A program made the translations under genes and the position numbers. From an uncultured Actinomycetes bacterium (lineage in GTDB: Bacteria > Actinomycetota > Actinomycetes > Nanopelagicales > Nanopelagicaceae), in NCBI GenBank assembly GCA_903895995.1, contig CAITVX010000020.1:110899-174898 (forward strand): DNA of 64,000 nt, in the 5' to 3' direction. Positions 50,073 to 60,300 of this stretch are shown piece after piece. Within the stretch, counting starts at the first letter, position 1; every line of letters begins with the position of its first letter. A model generated the notes under the pieces. That model saw only the letters and a list, made by a program, of their open reading frames with translations, ran no database searches and was not told the DNA's origin.

Positions 50073-51371
50073 ATGACCGAACCTCTCTTACTCCCTCGCG
50101 CTGGAGTTCCCGATCTCATTGAAGATGATGGCGCGCTGCGACGCGCAATTGATCACCTTGCTTTAGGTGACGGACCGATAGCGGTCGACGCTGAGCGAGC
50201 ATCGGGTTTTCGATATAGCCAACGCGCCTACCTCATTCAATTATTTAGACGCGGTGGCGGTATTCATCTCATCGATCCCATCGCTGCAAATAACCCAGAA
50301 ACATGGGCCCTCATGGATGCGACCTTTAAAGAGTGCGAATGGATTATTCATGCCAGCACTCAGGACCTTCCTTGTTTAAGAGAGCTTGGAATACACCCTA
50401 CAAAGCTCTTTGATACCGAGCTCGGCGGACGTATCGCAGGATGTGAAAGAGTTGGCCTTGGCGCTCTTGCAGAATCACTCTTAGAACTACAACTAGCGAA
50501 AGAACATAGCGCTGTTGATTGGTCGATACGACCATTGAAAGAGGAGTGGCTCGTCTATGCAGCGCTCGATGTTGATGTCTTGATTGACCTACGCGATGCG
50601 ATGGAGGAGTTACTTCGTAGCCGCGGTTATCTTGAATATGCCCGTGAAGATTTTGCAGCAATCTTGGCTGGATCTTCAACTCCATCCCCATCAAAACGTG
50701 ATCCATGGCGAAAGACTTCTGGGATGCACAAAGTCCGTGATCGCATGACACTCGCAATTATTCGAGATTTGTGGGCTGCCCGCGATGCATATGCTCGCAA
50801 GATTGATACAGCTCCTGGTCGAATCTTCAATGATGAAGCGCTTGTAGAAATTGCAACGAAGCGTCCACTCACATTTGATCTCTTTAAGAAGATAGTTACT
50901 CGTCGATCTCGAGCAAGTGATCAACCAATTGCCGAATGGTTTGATCTCTATCGAAAGACGCTTGAGCTAGATCGTGAATCACTTCCAGAGTTGCGATTGC
51001 CTGCAGTTGGATTGCCTCCACAAAAACTTTGGCGTGATCGAAATCCGCAAGGTTATGCACGCCTTACACATGCACGTGCAGCTGTTATAGAGCGAGCGCA
51101 TGAACTTGGCATGCCTGCAGAGAATCTCATCTCCCCTGAAGCAGTAAGACAAGCGATGTGGCGTAATCCAGAACCCGATGATGGGCTCGCCTTTATTGAA
51201 GAGAAACTTCAAGCAGCTGGTGCGCGCAGTTGGCAGATCGCCCTCGTCGCCCAATCATTAGTACGCCCTCTCCACGAGATTGAACCGCTCCCACCTCCCG
51301 CCCCTGAGTCCACTGAGGGGCCCACTGTAGGGTCCACTGAAGAGCCACCTGCAGAGCCCGCCTCGGAGTGA
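50073..51371 (+). CDS. rnd: Ribonuclease D-like 3'-5' exonuclease with HRDC domain
   Basis: This 432-residue protein has a DEDDy exonuclease domain followed by an HRDC domain. Metal-binding residues are D39 and E41 in IAVDAERASG, an aspartate in HASTQDLPCLRE, and the Y/D motif in YAALDVDVLIDL. The HRDC region includes ARDAYARKIDTAPGRIFNDE. The C-terminal 20 or so residues are Pro/Glu/Thr-rich. It should trim 3' ends of structured RNAs such as tRNA. An open frame reaches 50019, but the ATG at 50073 avoids overlap with DUF3000. Confidence 0.9.
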   Translation: MTEPLLLPRAGVPDLIEDDGALRRAIDHLALGDGPIAVDAERASGFRYSQRAYLIQLFRRGGGIHLIDPIAANNPETWALMDATFKECEWIIHASTQDLPCLRELGIHPTKLFDTELGGRIAGCERVGLGALAESLLELQLAKEHSAVDWSIRPLKEEWLVYAALDVDVLIDLRDAMEELLRSRGYLEYAREDFAAILAGSSTPSPSKRDPWRKTSGMHKVRDRMTLAIIRDLWAARDAYARKIDTAPGRIFNDEALVEIATKRPLTFDLFKKIVTRRSRASDQPIAEWFDLYRKTLELDRESLPELRLPAVGLPPQKLWRDRNPQGYARLTHARAAVIERAHELGMPAENLISPEAVRQAMWRNPEPDDGLAFIEEKLQAAGARSWQIALVAQSLVRPLHEIEPLPPPAPESTEGPTVGSTEEPPAEPASE

Positions 51372-51375
51372 GGAG

Positions 51376-51403
51376 AATTACGCAACATTCGAGTTGCGTA
51401 ATT
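51376..51403. promoter_or_regulatory. Perfect 11-bp inverted repeat between rnd and the FTR1 gene
   Basis: AATTACGCAAC and GTTGCGTAATT are separated by six bases, 5 bases after the rnd stop and 26 before the FTR1 start. There is no T tract, so it may be an operator for the permease or a U-less rnd terminator. Confidence 0.5.
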
Positions 51404-51417
51404 AAAGGTAAGAGCCT

Positions 51418-51423
51418 TAGGCT
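51418..51423 (+). promoter_or_regulatory. Leaderless -10 box for FTR1 gene
   Basis: TAGGCT ends 6 bases before the GTG at 51430. The -35 region falls on the right arm of the 11-bp inverted repeat. Confidence 0.55.
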
Positions 51424-51429
51424 TGCAGG

Positions 51430-52251
51430 GTGTTAAGCACCTTTCTCATCGCGCTACGCGAAGGCCTCGAGGCATCTCTGATCGTCTCGATCCTGATCGC
51501 CTATCTCGCGCGCACCGGAAATGCAGCCTTTGCCCGCTATATATGGCTAGGCGTAAGTGGCGCTGTCGGGCTTAGCTTTGGATTAGGCGCCTTTCTCTCA
51601 TTCACATCCACAAACCTCTCTCCTCGGGGCGAGGCTCTCTTCGCTGGAATTACATCGGTCGCCTCTGTCGCATTTGTGACGATCATGGTCTTCTGGATGA
51701 AGCGAACCGCACGTGGTCTTGGGCGAGAGCTACAGAACCGTGTTGATGGCGCACTTCCACTGGGTGCATTTGCCCTGATCTCTACCGCTTTCTTCGCTGT
51801 AGCCCGCGAGGGCCTAGAGACTGCGCTCTTTATCTACGCAAACTTTCGTACCGTCCGCTCCAATACAGCCCCATCGATCGGCCTCTTCCTGGGATTGGCA
51901 ACTGCAATCACCCTTGGCGCTTTGATCTATCGCAAGACGGTCAAGATCAATCTCGGTAAATTCTTTAGCATCACCGGCTATGGCCTCATTATTGTCGCGG
52001 CAGGAGTGCTCTCACACGCTGTATCTGAGTTCCAGAGCCGCGGAAACCTTCCTGGTGGATCTGCATTTGCATGGAACGTCGCTAACGGCTCAGGGCCGTT
52101 CTGGTCGATCATCGATGGAAGCCTTGGAATTGGTTCGGCTATGACCTGGCTACAACTTGTGGTCTGGGCAATCTATATCGGAACTGTCGCCTCCCTCTAT
52201 CGTCGCCCGCTCAAGGTCTCCCAACCTCTTGAACCAGCACGGGCGAGCTAG
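51430..52251 (+). CDS. FTR1/EfeU-family high-affinity iron permease
   Basis: This 273-residue membrane protein has seven hydrophobic segments and both iron-binding REGLE motifs: ALREGLEASLIV in helix 1 and VAREGLETALF in helix 4. It should import ferric iron after ferrous oxidation. The partner proteins EfeO and EfeB are not adjacent. GTG start with a -10 box 6 bases upstream and a perfect inverted repeat over the promoter, so regulation by an iron-responsive repressor is plausible but no known box is recognisable. Confidence 0.9.
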   Translation: MLSTFLIALREGLEASLIVSILIAYLARTGNAAFARYIWLGVSGAVGLSFGLGAFLSFTSTNLSPRGEALFAGITSVASVAFVTIMVFWMKRTARGLGRELQNRVDGALPLGAFALISTAFFAVAREGLETALFIYANFRTVRSNTAPSIGLFLGLATAITLGALIYRKTVKINLGKFFSITGYGLIIVAAGVLSHAVSEFQSRGNLPGGSAFAWNVANGSGPFWSIIDGSLGIGSAMTWLQLVVWAIYIGTVASLYRRPLKVSQPLEPARAS

Positions 52252-52365
52252 CACTAGCCACGTAGTTCACATTTAACCTACTGACGAGTAACCTCGTACA
52301 CGTATATCTCCCTCTCCCATATCTGTGGGTGATGCATGAGATTGCAGTAAAGGGTTGGTAGAACT

Positions 52366-53577
52366 GTGAGCGTGAATCGGGTTGTACTTGTCGATGCAGT
52401 GAGATCCCCATTTGGAAAAGCTGGAAGCCTCTACACAGGCACTCGCGCCGATGACATCGTCGTTCGCGTAATGCGTGGGCTCTTTGAACGCAATCCAAAG
52501 CTGCCACTTGATCAGATCGATGATGTAGCGATCGCCGCAGCAACACAGACCGGTGACCAAGGAATGAATATTGGTCGCAGCGCATCACTCCTTGCCGGAA
52601 TTCCTCATACCGTTCCTGGTTACTCTGTTGATCGTTGGTGTGCAGGTGCACTAACGGCAGTAACAACACTTGCCGGCGCAATCTCAATGGGTTCATACGA
52701 CATAGCTATTGCAGGTGGCGTTGAACATATGGGCAACCACCCAATGGGCGAACTCATGGATCCTAACCCTCGATACTTAGCAGAGAAGCTCGTTGAATCA
52801 GATGCACTTGCTATGGGTAACACAGCAGAGCGATTGCATGACAAGTTCCCGCATCTAACAAAGCAGCGCGCCGATGCATATGCGCTAGCCTCACAGCAAA
52901 AAACTGCAGAAGCCTATGCGGTTGGTGAAATTCAACGCGATCTCATTCCTGTAGCAATACGCAATCCTGAATTGGGTTACAGCATTGCAACAGTTGATGA
53001 GCCACCTCGCCCTGGTACAACAATGGAGGCGCTCGCCGGATTAAAGACTCCCTTTAGAGCAGCTGGTCGCGTTACTCCTGGTAATGCTGCTGGATTAAAT
53101 GATGGCGCTACCGCTGCCATTCTCGCTAGCGAAGCGAAGGCGAAAGAGCTTGGCCTTCCCGTGAAAGCGATCTTGGTCAACTTTGCCTTTGCAGGAGTCG
53201 AGCCAGAGATTATGGGTTATGGCCCAGTCCCATCAACGATTAAGGCGCTCGCAAAAGCTGGCCTTACTATCGAAGATATTGGCCTCTTTGAAGTTAATGA
53301 AGCTTTTGCAATTCAAGTACTCGCCTTCTTAGATCATTTCGGAATCGCCGATGATGATCCTCGGGTCAATATCCACGGTGGTGCAATCGCAGTTGGTCAC
53401 CCTCTCGCATCATCAGGAATTCGCCTCATGCTCAACCTCGCTCGTGGCTTTGAGAAGCACCCAGAGGTTCGTTATGGCATCACAACAATGTGTATTGGCC
53501 TAGGTATGGGTGGAACAGTTATCTGGGAGAACCCACACTTCACTGGCGATACCTCAAAAAATGGGAAGGCAAAGTAA
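52366..53577 (+). CDS. fadA: Acetyl-CoA acyltransferase (3-ketoacyl-CoA thiolase)
   Basis: This 403-residue thiolase cleaves 3-ketoacyl-CoA in the last step of beta-oxidation. The nucleophile cysteine is in SVDRWCAGALTAV, the histidine in GGAIAVGHPLASSG and the second cysteine in TMCIGLGMGG. The start is GTG 52366 or 52372. There is a 114-base upstream gap without a clear leaderless -10 box. The stop overlaps the fadB start (TAATG), so thiolase and multifunctional enzyme are coupled. Confidence 0.94.
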   Translation: MSVNRVVLVDAVRSPFGKAGSLYTGTRADDIVVRVMRGLFERNPKLPLDQIDDVAIAAATQTGDQGMNIGRSASLLAGIPHTVPGYSVDRWCAGALTAVTTLAGAISMGSYDIAIAGGVEHMGNHPMGELMDPNPRYLAEKLVESDALAMGNTAERLHDKFPHLTKQRADAYALASQQKTAEAYAVGEIQRDLIPVAIRNPELGYSIATVDEPPRPGTTMEALAGLKTPFRAAGRVTPGNAAGLNDGATAAILASEAKAKELGLPVKAILVNFAFAGVEPEIMGYGPVPSTIKALAKAGLTIEDIGLFEVNEAFAIQVLAFLDHFGIADDDPRVNIHGGAIAVGHPLASSGIRLMLNLARGFEKHPEVRYGITTMCIGLGMGGTVIWENPHFTGDTSKNGKAK

Positions 53578-55697
53578 TGAGTATTGATACAAATATCGCT
53601 CTCCCTGAAGGTGCACCTGAAGAGGTTGTGACTCACTCACTTCTACGAGAGGTAGATCTACGAGCCTTCGGTTTTGAAGGAACTCTCGCTTTGATCACTC
53701 TCGATAATGGATTGGATCACAACCGTCCTAATACATTTGGTGCAAAGACTCTCCTTGAACTCAATGAGCGGATTACTGAAGCCTTAGCAAGCTCTGCCTC
53801 TGCAATCGCGATCACAGGTAAGCCATTTATCTTCGCGGCAGGCGCCGATCTCTCAGCGCTCTCATTCCTTACAAGTACCGAACAAGCGATCGCAATCGGA
53901 AAGCTCGGCCACGATGTCTTCAGACGTCTCCACGAAGAGAAGAAGCCGACCTTTGCATTCATCAATGGTTTAGCACTTGGGGGCGGACTTGAAATCGGAT
54001 TACACAGTGATTACCGCACGATTTCTGCAACTGCTTTCACTGCGCTTCCTGAAGTATTCCTCGGACTTATTCCAGGATGGGGTGGAGCAACAATTCTTCC
54101 TCAACTCATTGGCCCTGAAAAAGCAGTCCAAGTCATTATGGTCAATGCTCTCAATAACAACACGATGTTGAAGGCGAAAGAAGCAGCTGCACTTGGAATT
54201 GTTGATGCAATCTTTGAACCATCTGATTTCCTTGAAAAATCTGTGCAATTTGCTGCAGATATTTTAAGTGGAAAGAAGAAGATCGAGAGAGTTGACCACA
54301 CCGGCGATCAAGCGGCATGGGATAACGCACTTGCCACAGGACGAGCCGCAATGAATAAGAAATATGGTGGTGCACAGATTGCCGCCCCACTCGCAGCTCT
54401 TGAACTCATCGCTGGCTCTCGCACTGCATCCCGAGGTGAGGGCTTCGCTGCCGAAGGCGCTCTGATGAAGGATCTCGTTATGTCAGATCCACTGCGTGCA
54501 TCTCTCTACGCATTTAATCTCATTCAAAAGAAGCGTAAAAAAGTCGAAGGTGCTCCAAAGGCTGCCCTTGCTCGCAAGGTCAAAAAGGTCGGCGTCGTTG
54601 GGGCCGGTCTGATGGCTTCGCAATTAGCACTCATCATTCTTCGCAATCTTAAAGTCCCTGTTGTCATCACCGATCTTGATCAAGAGCGCGTGGATAAGGG
54701 CCTTACCTATATTCGCGGTGAACTCGCCAAACTCGTTGAAAAACGCAGAATGTCTCCAGAGACTGCGACACGACTTTCAGCACTGATTACTGGCTCAACG
54801 GAGAAATCTATCTATGCTGGTTGCGACTTCATCATTGAAGCAATATTTGAAGAGCTGTCGCTCAAGCAGAAACTCTTTAATGAACTTGAGGGCATCATCT
54901 CTCCTGAATGTATCCTCGCAACAAATACTTCATCCCTCTCTGTCACAAAGATGTCTGAAGGTTTGAAGAATCCCGAGCGCGTTATTGGTTTCCACTTCTT
55001 CAATCCTGTTGCGATCATGCCGCTACTTGAAATTGCACGCACTGCTGCGACCGATGATCCAACTACTGCTACAGCAGTTGCAATCGGTAAAGAGTTGAAG
55101 AAGACCATGGTGATCGTCAATGATTCACCTGCATTTGTCGTTAACCGACTTCTTACTCGATTCATGGGTGAGATCACCGATGCGATCGATGAAGGCACTC
55201 CCCCAGATGTCGCAGATAGCGCGATGCTCCCGCTTGGACTTCCCATGTCTTCGCTGCAATTACTCGGCCTTGTTGGCCCTGGTGTAGCGCTGCACGTTGC
55301 AGAAACTCTCCATGAAGCACTCGGTGAGCGATACAAGATCTCACCTACTATGCAGGCTTTTGTTGAGAAGGGTATCCGCACTTTCTATATCAAGGGAGCT
55401 GATGGAAGTCATAGCGTCAATCCAGATGCACTGGCATTGATCAAGGCTGGTAATTCACCATCAACTACTGAAGCTGTTCGCCTCCGGGCATTGAATGCAC
55501 TTGCGCAAGAGGCGAAGATGATGCTCGATGAGGGCGTCGTTGCAACCCCGGCTGAGATCGATCTCTGCATGCTCTTGGGTTGCGGATGGCCGATTCATCT
55601 CGGCGGGATCTTGCCTTATCTAGATCGCGAAGGAATTAGCGAGAGCGTAACTGGTTCGAGGTTCCATCCTGCGGGAGTTGCGTCTCTTCCTCGATAG
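53577..55697 (+). CDS. fadB: Fatty acid oxidation multifunctional protein: enoyl-CoA hydratase plus 3-hydroxyacyl-CoA dehydrogenase
   Basis: This 706-residue fusion hydrates enoyl-CoA and oxidises 3-hydroxyacyl-CoA with NAD. N-terminal crotonase domain: [12 protein letters not shown] and [16 protein letters not shown]. The central NAD site is [16 protein letters not shown], then the catalytic [13 protein letters not shown] and the C-terminal dehydrogenase domain [17 protein letters not shown]. The frame can be extended to 53490 inside fadA, but the ATG at 53577 forms the TAATG coupling. Its last 62 bases overlap the convergent dxs gene. Confidence 0.95.
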   Translation: MSIDTNIALPEGAPEEVVTHSLLREVDLRAFGFEGTLALITLDNGLDHNRPNTFGAKTLLELNERITEALASSASAIAITGKPFIFAAGADLSALSFLTSTEQAIAIGKLGHDVFRRLHEEKKPTFAFINGLALGGGLEIGLHSDYRTISATAFTALPEVFLGLIPGWGGATILPQLIGPEKAVQVIMVNALNNNTMLKAKEAAALGIVDAIFEPSDFLEKSVQFAADILSGKKKIERVDHTGDQAAWDNALATGRAAMNKKYGGAQIAAPLAALELIAGSRTASRGEGFAAEGALMKDLVMSDPLRASLYAFNLIQKKRKKVEGAPKAALARKVKKVGVVGAGLMASQLALIILRNLKVPVVITDLDQERVDKGLTYIRGELAKLVEKRRMSPETATRLSALITGSTEKSIYAGCDFIIEAIFEELSLKQKLFNELEGIISPECILATNTSSLSVTKMSEGLKNPERVIGFHFFNPVAIMPLLEIARTAATDDPTTATAVAIGKELKKTMVIVNDSPAFVVNRLLTRFMGEITDAIDEGTPPDVADSAMLPLGLPMSSLQLLGLVGPGVALHVAETLHEALGERYKISPTMQAFVEKGIRTFYIKGADGSHSVNPDALALIKAGNSPSTTEAVRLRALNALAQEAKMMLDEGVVATPAEIDLCMLLGCGWPIHLGGILPYLDREGISESVTGSRFHPAGVASLPR

Positions 55698-57573
55698 AAG
55701 CTGCACCAGAGTTCGTTGAGCTCCACCCGACGAGTGAGCGAGTAATGCTCTGCACTGTGATGCCGATTTCGTTGAAAATTTCAGCGCGCTTTGCATGCTC
55801 GAAGAATTCAAGTGGCACACCAATAGAGTGAACTGGGATCTCTAACTCATGCTCTCTGAAGAGTTCTGAGATAGTGCTCGCGATTCCTCCGTGCTCAATA
55901 CCATCTTCAAGTACAACAACGCTCTTGTAGCGCCTTGCCATTGTTACAAGTGCTTGATTGAGCGGCTTCACCCAGCGTGGATCGATGACTGTAACTCCGA
56001 CTCCTTCGCGATAAGCCTGAGCAGCTGCCTCAACTGCAATCTGAGCAAGGGCTCCCACGCTGACAAAGAGAATATCTGCACTCTCCCCACGATAGAGGAC
56101 ATCGATTCCATCGCGACGTTCAAAGGCCGGAATATCTGCAACGACGGCGCCTTTAGGAAAACGAAGAAGTGATGGGCCATCATTAATGGCAACTGCTTCG
56201 CGCAAGAGTTCGCGCAATCTCGCACCATCGCGAGGAGCGGCAACTGCAAGTCCTGGAACAATTCCTGAGAGGGCCAGATCCCAAATACCGTTGTGAGATG
56301 GACCGTCATCACCGGTTACACCAGCACGATCAAGTACAAAGGTCACGCCAGCTTTGTGAAGCGCAACGTCTAAGAGAAGTTGATCAAATGCGCGATTAAG
56401 GAATGTTGAATAGACCGCGACAACTGGATGCAATCCAGCGAAGGCCATACCTGCCGCAGATGCTGCTGCGTGTTGTTCGGCGATGCCGACATCGAAGGTG
56501 CGAGTAGGAAATTGCCTTTGGAACTTATCCAATCCTGTAGGGCCAAGCATCGCGGCAGTAATCGCAACCAGATCCTCACGCTCGCCACCCAGTGCAACAA
56601 GCTCCTCGGAGAAGATTGAAGTCCATGAAGTGCCTGATTTCGCTAGCGGTTCGCCTGTTTCTGCATCGACGATGCCAACAGCATGGAACTTCTCTGCCTC
56701 ATCTTGGACTGCAGGTGCGTGGCCGCGGCCCTTCTCTGTAATCACATGGACAAGCACCGGGGCGCCGTAATTTTTAGCAAGGCGAAGTGAATCTTCAATG
56801 GCAGCAATATTGTGACCATCAACAGGGCCAATGTATTTCAACCCAAGATCTTCAAACATGCCTTGTGGCGCGACGATATCTTTAATTCCCTTTTTAACAC
56901 CGTGAAGAGTCTCATAAATAGGTTGACCTACTACAGGAGTCTTTTCGAGAACTCCCTTACCCCAGTCAAGGAATCGTTCATATCCGCTTGTTGCGCGCAG
57001 AGTAGAGAGATAGGTCGCGAGACCACCAATCGTTGGGGAATAACTGCGCTCGTTATCATTGACGATAATCACTAACGGAAGTTCATCATTGGCAGCAATA
57101 TTGTTGAGAGCTTCCCATGCCATACCACCGGTCAGTGCGCCATCTCCGACCAGGGCTACAACTTTGCGATCTGCAATCTTCTGGATCTTAAATGCTGAGG
57201 CGATTCCATGAGCCCACGAGAGCGCTCCCGATGCATGTGAATTCTCGATAACGTCATGTGCGGACTCGCGGCGATTGGGATAGCCAGAGATTCCACCTTT
57301 TTGACGGAGCTGATCAAAATCTTTTCCGCGGCCCGTAAGAATCTTATGGACGTAACTCTGATGACCTGTATCAAAGAGCATGACATCTTTCGGTGAGTCA
57401 AAGATTCGATGCATTGCAATCGTGAGTTCTACGACGCCAAGGTTTGGCCCAAGGTGTCCCCCGGTGCGCGAGACTTTCTCTATGAGAAAAGATCGAATCT
57501 CCCCAGCGAGCTGATCGAGCTCTGGGTAAGTTCTGCCCTGCAAGTTGGCAGGGGTATTGATCTCTTCAAGCAT
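55636..57573 (-). CDS. dxs: 1-deoxy-D-xylulose-5-phosphate synthase
   Basis: This 645-residue thiamine-diphosphate enzyme condenses pyruvate and glyceraldehyde 3-phosphate, the first step of the MEP isoprenoid pathway. TPP/metal motif: [16 protein letters not shown]; catalytic residues in [16 protein letters not shown] and [16 protein letters not shown]; the substrate arginine in [16 protein letters not shown]. The last 30 or so residues ([12 protein letters not shown]) are a poorly conserved tail, and it is here that dxs overlaps fadB. TAGACT lies 6 bases before the ATG. Confidence 0.96.
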   Translation of the reverse strand: MLEEINTPANLQGRTYPELDQLAGEIRSFLIEKVSRTGGHLGPNLGVVELTIAMHRIFDSPKDVMLFDTGHQSYVHKILTGRGKDFDQLRQKGGISGYPNRRESAHDVIENSHASGALSWAHGIASAFKIQKIADRKVVALVGDGALTGGMAWEALNNIAANDELPLVIIVNDNERSYSPTIGGLATYLSTLRATSGYERFLDWGKGVLEKTPVVGQPIYETLHGVKKGIKDIVAPQGMFEDLGLKYIGPVDGHNIAAIEDSLRLAKNYGAPVLVHVITEKGRGHAPAVQDEAEKFHAVGIVDAETGEPLAKSGTSWTSIFSEELVALGGEREDLVAITAAMLGPTGLDKFQRQFPTRTFDVGIAEQHAAASAAGMAFAGLHPVVAVYSTFLNRAFDQLLLDVALHKAGVTFVLDRAGVTGDDGPSHNGIWDLALSGIVPGLAVAAPRDGARLRELLREAVAINDGPSLLRFPKGAVVADIPAFERRDGIDVLYRGESADILFVSVGALAQIAVEAAAQAYREGVGVTVIDPRWVKPLNQALVTMARRYKSVVVLEDGIEHGGIASTISELFREHELEIPVHSIGVPLEFFEHAKRAEIFNEIGITVQSITRSLVGWSSTNSGAASIEEETQLPQDGTSNQLRSR

Positions 57574-57579
57574 GCGATA

Positions 57580-57585
57580 AGTCTA
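57580..57585 (-). promoter_or_regulatory. Leaderless -10 box for dxs
   Basis: Minus-strand TAGACT ends 6 bases before the ATG at 57573. Confidence 0.6.
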
Positions 57586-57621
57586 AACGGTGAAGCGCTC
57601 TCGTGCTTGCGCAGAGTCGAA

Positions 57622-60279
57622 TTATTTGAGTAGTGAACGTAGGACGTACTGCATGATGCCGCCATGGCGGTAGTAGTCCGCCTCGCCTGGAGTATCGATA
57701 CGTACGAGCGCTTCAAAACTCTTGCCGCCGGCGCTCACTTTTACCATCTTTGGCGTTGAACCGTTGTTGAGTTCGGTTACGCCTGTGATGTCGAAGGACT
57801 CTTCACCGGTGAGGCCAAGAGTTGATGCGTTTTGGCCAGGCAAATATTGAAGTGGTAGCACTCCCATGCCGATCAAGTTGGAGCGATGGATTCGTTCAAA
57901 TGATTCAGCGATAACCGCCTTCACACCTAATAACGCAGTTCCTTTGGCAGCCCAATCTCGTGAAGAGCCAGAGCCATATTCTTTGCCAGAGAGAATAACG
58001 AGCGGAATTCCAGCTGATTGGTATTCCATGGATGCATCATAAATTGTTGACTGCTCACCGTTACGCAAGAAGTTGCGAGTGAAGCCGCCAGAGACATCAT
58101 TGAGCAAGAGATTCTTCAAACGAATATTTGCAAATGTTCCACGAATCATTACTTCATGGTTTCCACGGCGTGAGCCATAAGAGTTGAAATCGATACGTTC
58201 GATCCCATGCTCTGCAAGGTATTTTCCAGCAGGTGAATCTGCCTTGATATTTCCTGCAGGAGAGATGTGATCTGTAGTGATCGAATCACCAAGAACAGCT
58301 AAGACGCGAGCTCCAGAGATATCGGTGACAGGCTTTGGCTCGCGAGGCATGCCCTCAAAGTAAGGGGGCTTGCGAACATAGGTTGATTTCTCATCCCATT
58401 CGAAGGTCTTTCCCGTTGGAGTTGCTAGTGACTTCCAGCGATGATCGCCATCAAAGACAGTTGAATAATCCTTCTTAAACATATCTGAAGAGATAACAGA
58501 GTCGATGACTGCTTGAATCTCTGACTGTGATGGCCAGATATCTTTGAGATAGACAGCGACGCCACTCTGATCAGTGCCAATGGGATCGCTCTCAAAATCA
58601 TGATCCATGGTGCCAGTGAGGGCGTATGCAACAACAAGTGGTGGTGAAGCGAGATAGTTCATCTTCACATCAGGGCTGATGCGACCTTCAAAGTTACGGT
58701 TTCCAGAGAGGACCGCTGTAACAGCGAGGTCGTTCTCATTGATGGTCTTACTGATCTCAATAGGAAGTGGCCCAGAGTTACCGATACAGGTAACGCAGCC
58801 ATAGCCAACAAGATTGAAACCTAGACCTTCTAGATAAGGGGTAAGGCCCGACTTATCGAAGTAATTGGTAACGACCTTTGATCCCGGAGCGAGAGAGGTC
58901 TTTACCCAAGGCTTTGAGGTCAACCCCTTCTCAACAGCTTTCTTAGCTAAGAGAGCTGCGCCGATCATGACCGAGGGATTTGAAGTATTCGTGCAGGAAG
59001 TAATCGATGCGATAACAACTGCGCCATTTTTAAGCTCTGCACTCTTGCCATCCTGAGTGTATGGAACGGCTGTCGTTGTTGTTTTTTCGGTGATGTAGGA
59101 GGGAACTATCTTCTCGAATGAGACCTTTGCATCGCGGAGCGAGATGCGATCTTGTGGCCGCTTTGGTCCAGAGATCGAAGGAACGATGGTTGCAAGATCG
59201 AGTTCGACTGTCTGTGAATAACGAGGTGAGATCGCTGGGTTATGCCAGAGACCATTGACCTTTGCATATTTTTCAACGAGTTCAAGTTGTTCATCACTGC
59301 GACCGGTGAGACGTAAGTAGTTAAGAGTCTCGTTATCGATTGGGAAGATCGCACACGTTGATCCATATTCAGGTGCCATATTTCCGATAGCAGTTCGAGT
59401 CGCCATTGAAAGCGCCGTAACGCCTTCACCATAGAACTCTACAAATTTTCCAACTACGCCAACCTTGCGCATGATCTCTGTGATTGTGAGAACAAGATCT
59501 GTCGCAGTGGTGCCTGTTGGGAGATCGCCTGTTAATTTGAACCCAACTACGCGAGGAATGAGCATGGAGACTGGCTGACCAAGAAGCGCCGCTTCTGCTT
59601 CAATTCCGCCGACTCCCCAACCAAGAACTCCAAGGCCATTAACCATTGTGGTGTGTGAGTCAGTTCCGACGAGGGTATCTGGATATGCACGAAGTTCGCC
59701 ATCAACAGTGCGGGTCATAACGACGCGTGCAAGAAATTCAATATTTACTTGGTGAATGATTCCAGTCCCAGGCGGAACTACCTTGAACTCATCAAAGGCA
59801 GTCTGGCCCCAACGCAAGAAGCGATAACGCTCTTGATTGCGGATATATTCAATATCAGTGTTCTGCTCAAAAGATTGTTGTGTTCCAAAATTATCAGCAA
59901 CAACGGAGTGATCGATCACTAGTTCCGCAGGTGCAAGTGGATTGACCTTAGATGGGTCTCCCCCGAGATCGGCGATCGCCTCACGCATAGTTGCAAGATC
60001 AACGATGCAAGGAACTCCAGTGAAATCCTGCATGATCACACGCGCAGGGGTGAATTGAATTTCAGTATCTGGCTCAGTAGCAGGATCCCATGATGCAAGA
60101 GCTTTGATGTGCTCAGCTGTGATATTTGCGCCATCTTCGGTACGTAACAAATTTTCGAGAAGAACCTTGAGGCTATATGGCAGATCAGTCGCACCCTCTA
60201 AAGCGGTGATATCAAAGATCTCATAGCTTTTGCCTGCAACAGATAGTGGCTTCTTGGCGCTAAAGGAGTTCTTGCTCAT
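57622..60279 (-). CDS. acnA: Aconitate hydratase A
   Basis: This 885-residue TCA-cycle enzyme interconverts citrate and isocitrate through a 4Fe-4S cluster. Cluster cysteines are in [12 protein letters not shown] and [12 protein letters not shown]; the substrate-binding swivel domain ends with [13 protein letters not shown]. Length and domain order match the AcnA/IRP1 type. It could have a secondary role as an RNA-binding iron sensor, as in other AcnA proteins, but no evidence is seen here. TAAGAT lies 6 bases before the ATG. dxs follows 48 bases downstream with its own -10. Confidence 0.97.
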   Translation of the reverse strand: MSKNSFSAKKPLSVAGKSYEIFDITALEGATDLPYSLKVLLENLLRTEDGANITAEHIKALASWDPATEPDTEIQFTPARVIMQDFTGVPCIVDLATMREAIADLGGDPSKVNPLAPAELVIDHSVVADNFGTQQSFEQNTDIEYIRNQERYRFLRWGQTAFDEFKVVPPGTGIIHQVNIEFLARVVMTRTVDGELRAYPDTLVGTDSHTTMVNGLGVLGWGVGGIEAEAALLGQPVSMLIPRVVGFKLTGDLPTGTTATDLVLTITEIMRKVGVVGKFVEFYGEGVTALSMATRTAIGNMAPEYGSTCAIFPIDNETLNYLRLTGRSDEQLELVEKYAKVNGLWHNPAISPRYSQTVELDLATIVPSISGPKRPQDRISLRDAKVSFEKIVPSYITEKTTTTAVPYTQDGKSAELKNGAVVIASITSCTNTSNPSVMIGAALLAKKAVEKGLTSKPWVKTSLAPGSKVVTNYFDKSGLTPYLEGLGFNLVGYGCVTCIGNSGPLPIEISKTINENDLAVTAVLSGNRNFEGRISPDVKMNYLASPPLVVAYALTGTMDHDFESDPIGTDQSGVAVYLKDIWPSQSEIQAVIDSVISSDMFKKDYSTVFDGDHRWKSLATPTGKTFEWDEKSTYVRKPPYFEGMPREPKPVTDISGARVLAVLGDSITTDHISPAGNIKADSPAGKYLAEHGIERIDFNSYGSRRGNHEVMIRGTFANIRLKNLLLNDVSGGFTRNFLRNGEQSTIYDASMEYQSAGIPLVILSGKEYGSGSSRDWAAKGTALLGVKAVIAESFERIHRSNLIGMGVLPLQYLPGQNASTLGLTGEESFDITGVTELNNGSTPKMVKVSAGGKSFEALVRIDTPGEADYYRHGGIMQYVLRSLLK

Positions 60280-60285
60280 GCCTCT

Positions 60286-60291
60286 ATCTTA
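60286..60291 (-). promoter_or_regulatory. Leaderless -10 box for acnA
   Basis: Minus-strand TAAGAT ends 6 bases before the ATG at 60279. Confidence 0.65.
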
Positions 60292-60300
60292 GTGAAAGAG

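Noticed and set aside
51404..51425. IdeR/DtxR iron box before the FTR1 gene
   Set aside because: The AAGGTAAGAGCCTTAGG stretch has too few matches to the 19-base IdeR palindrome.
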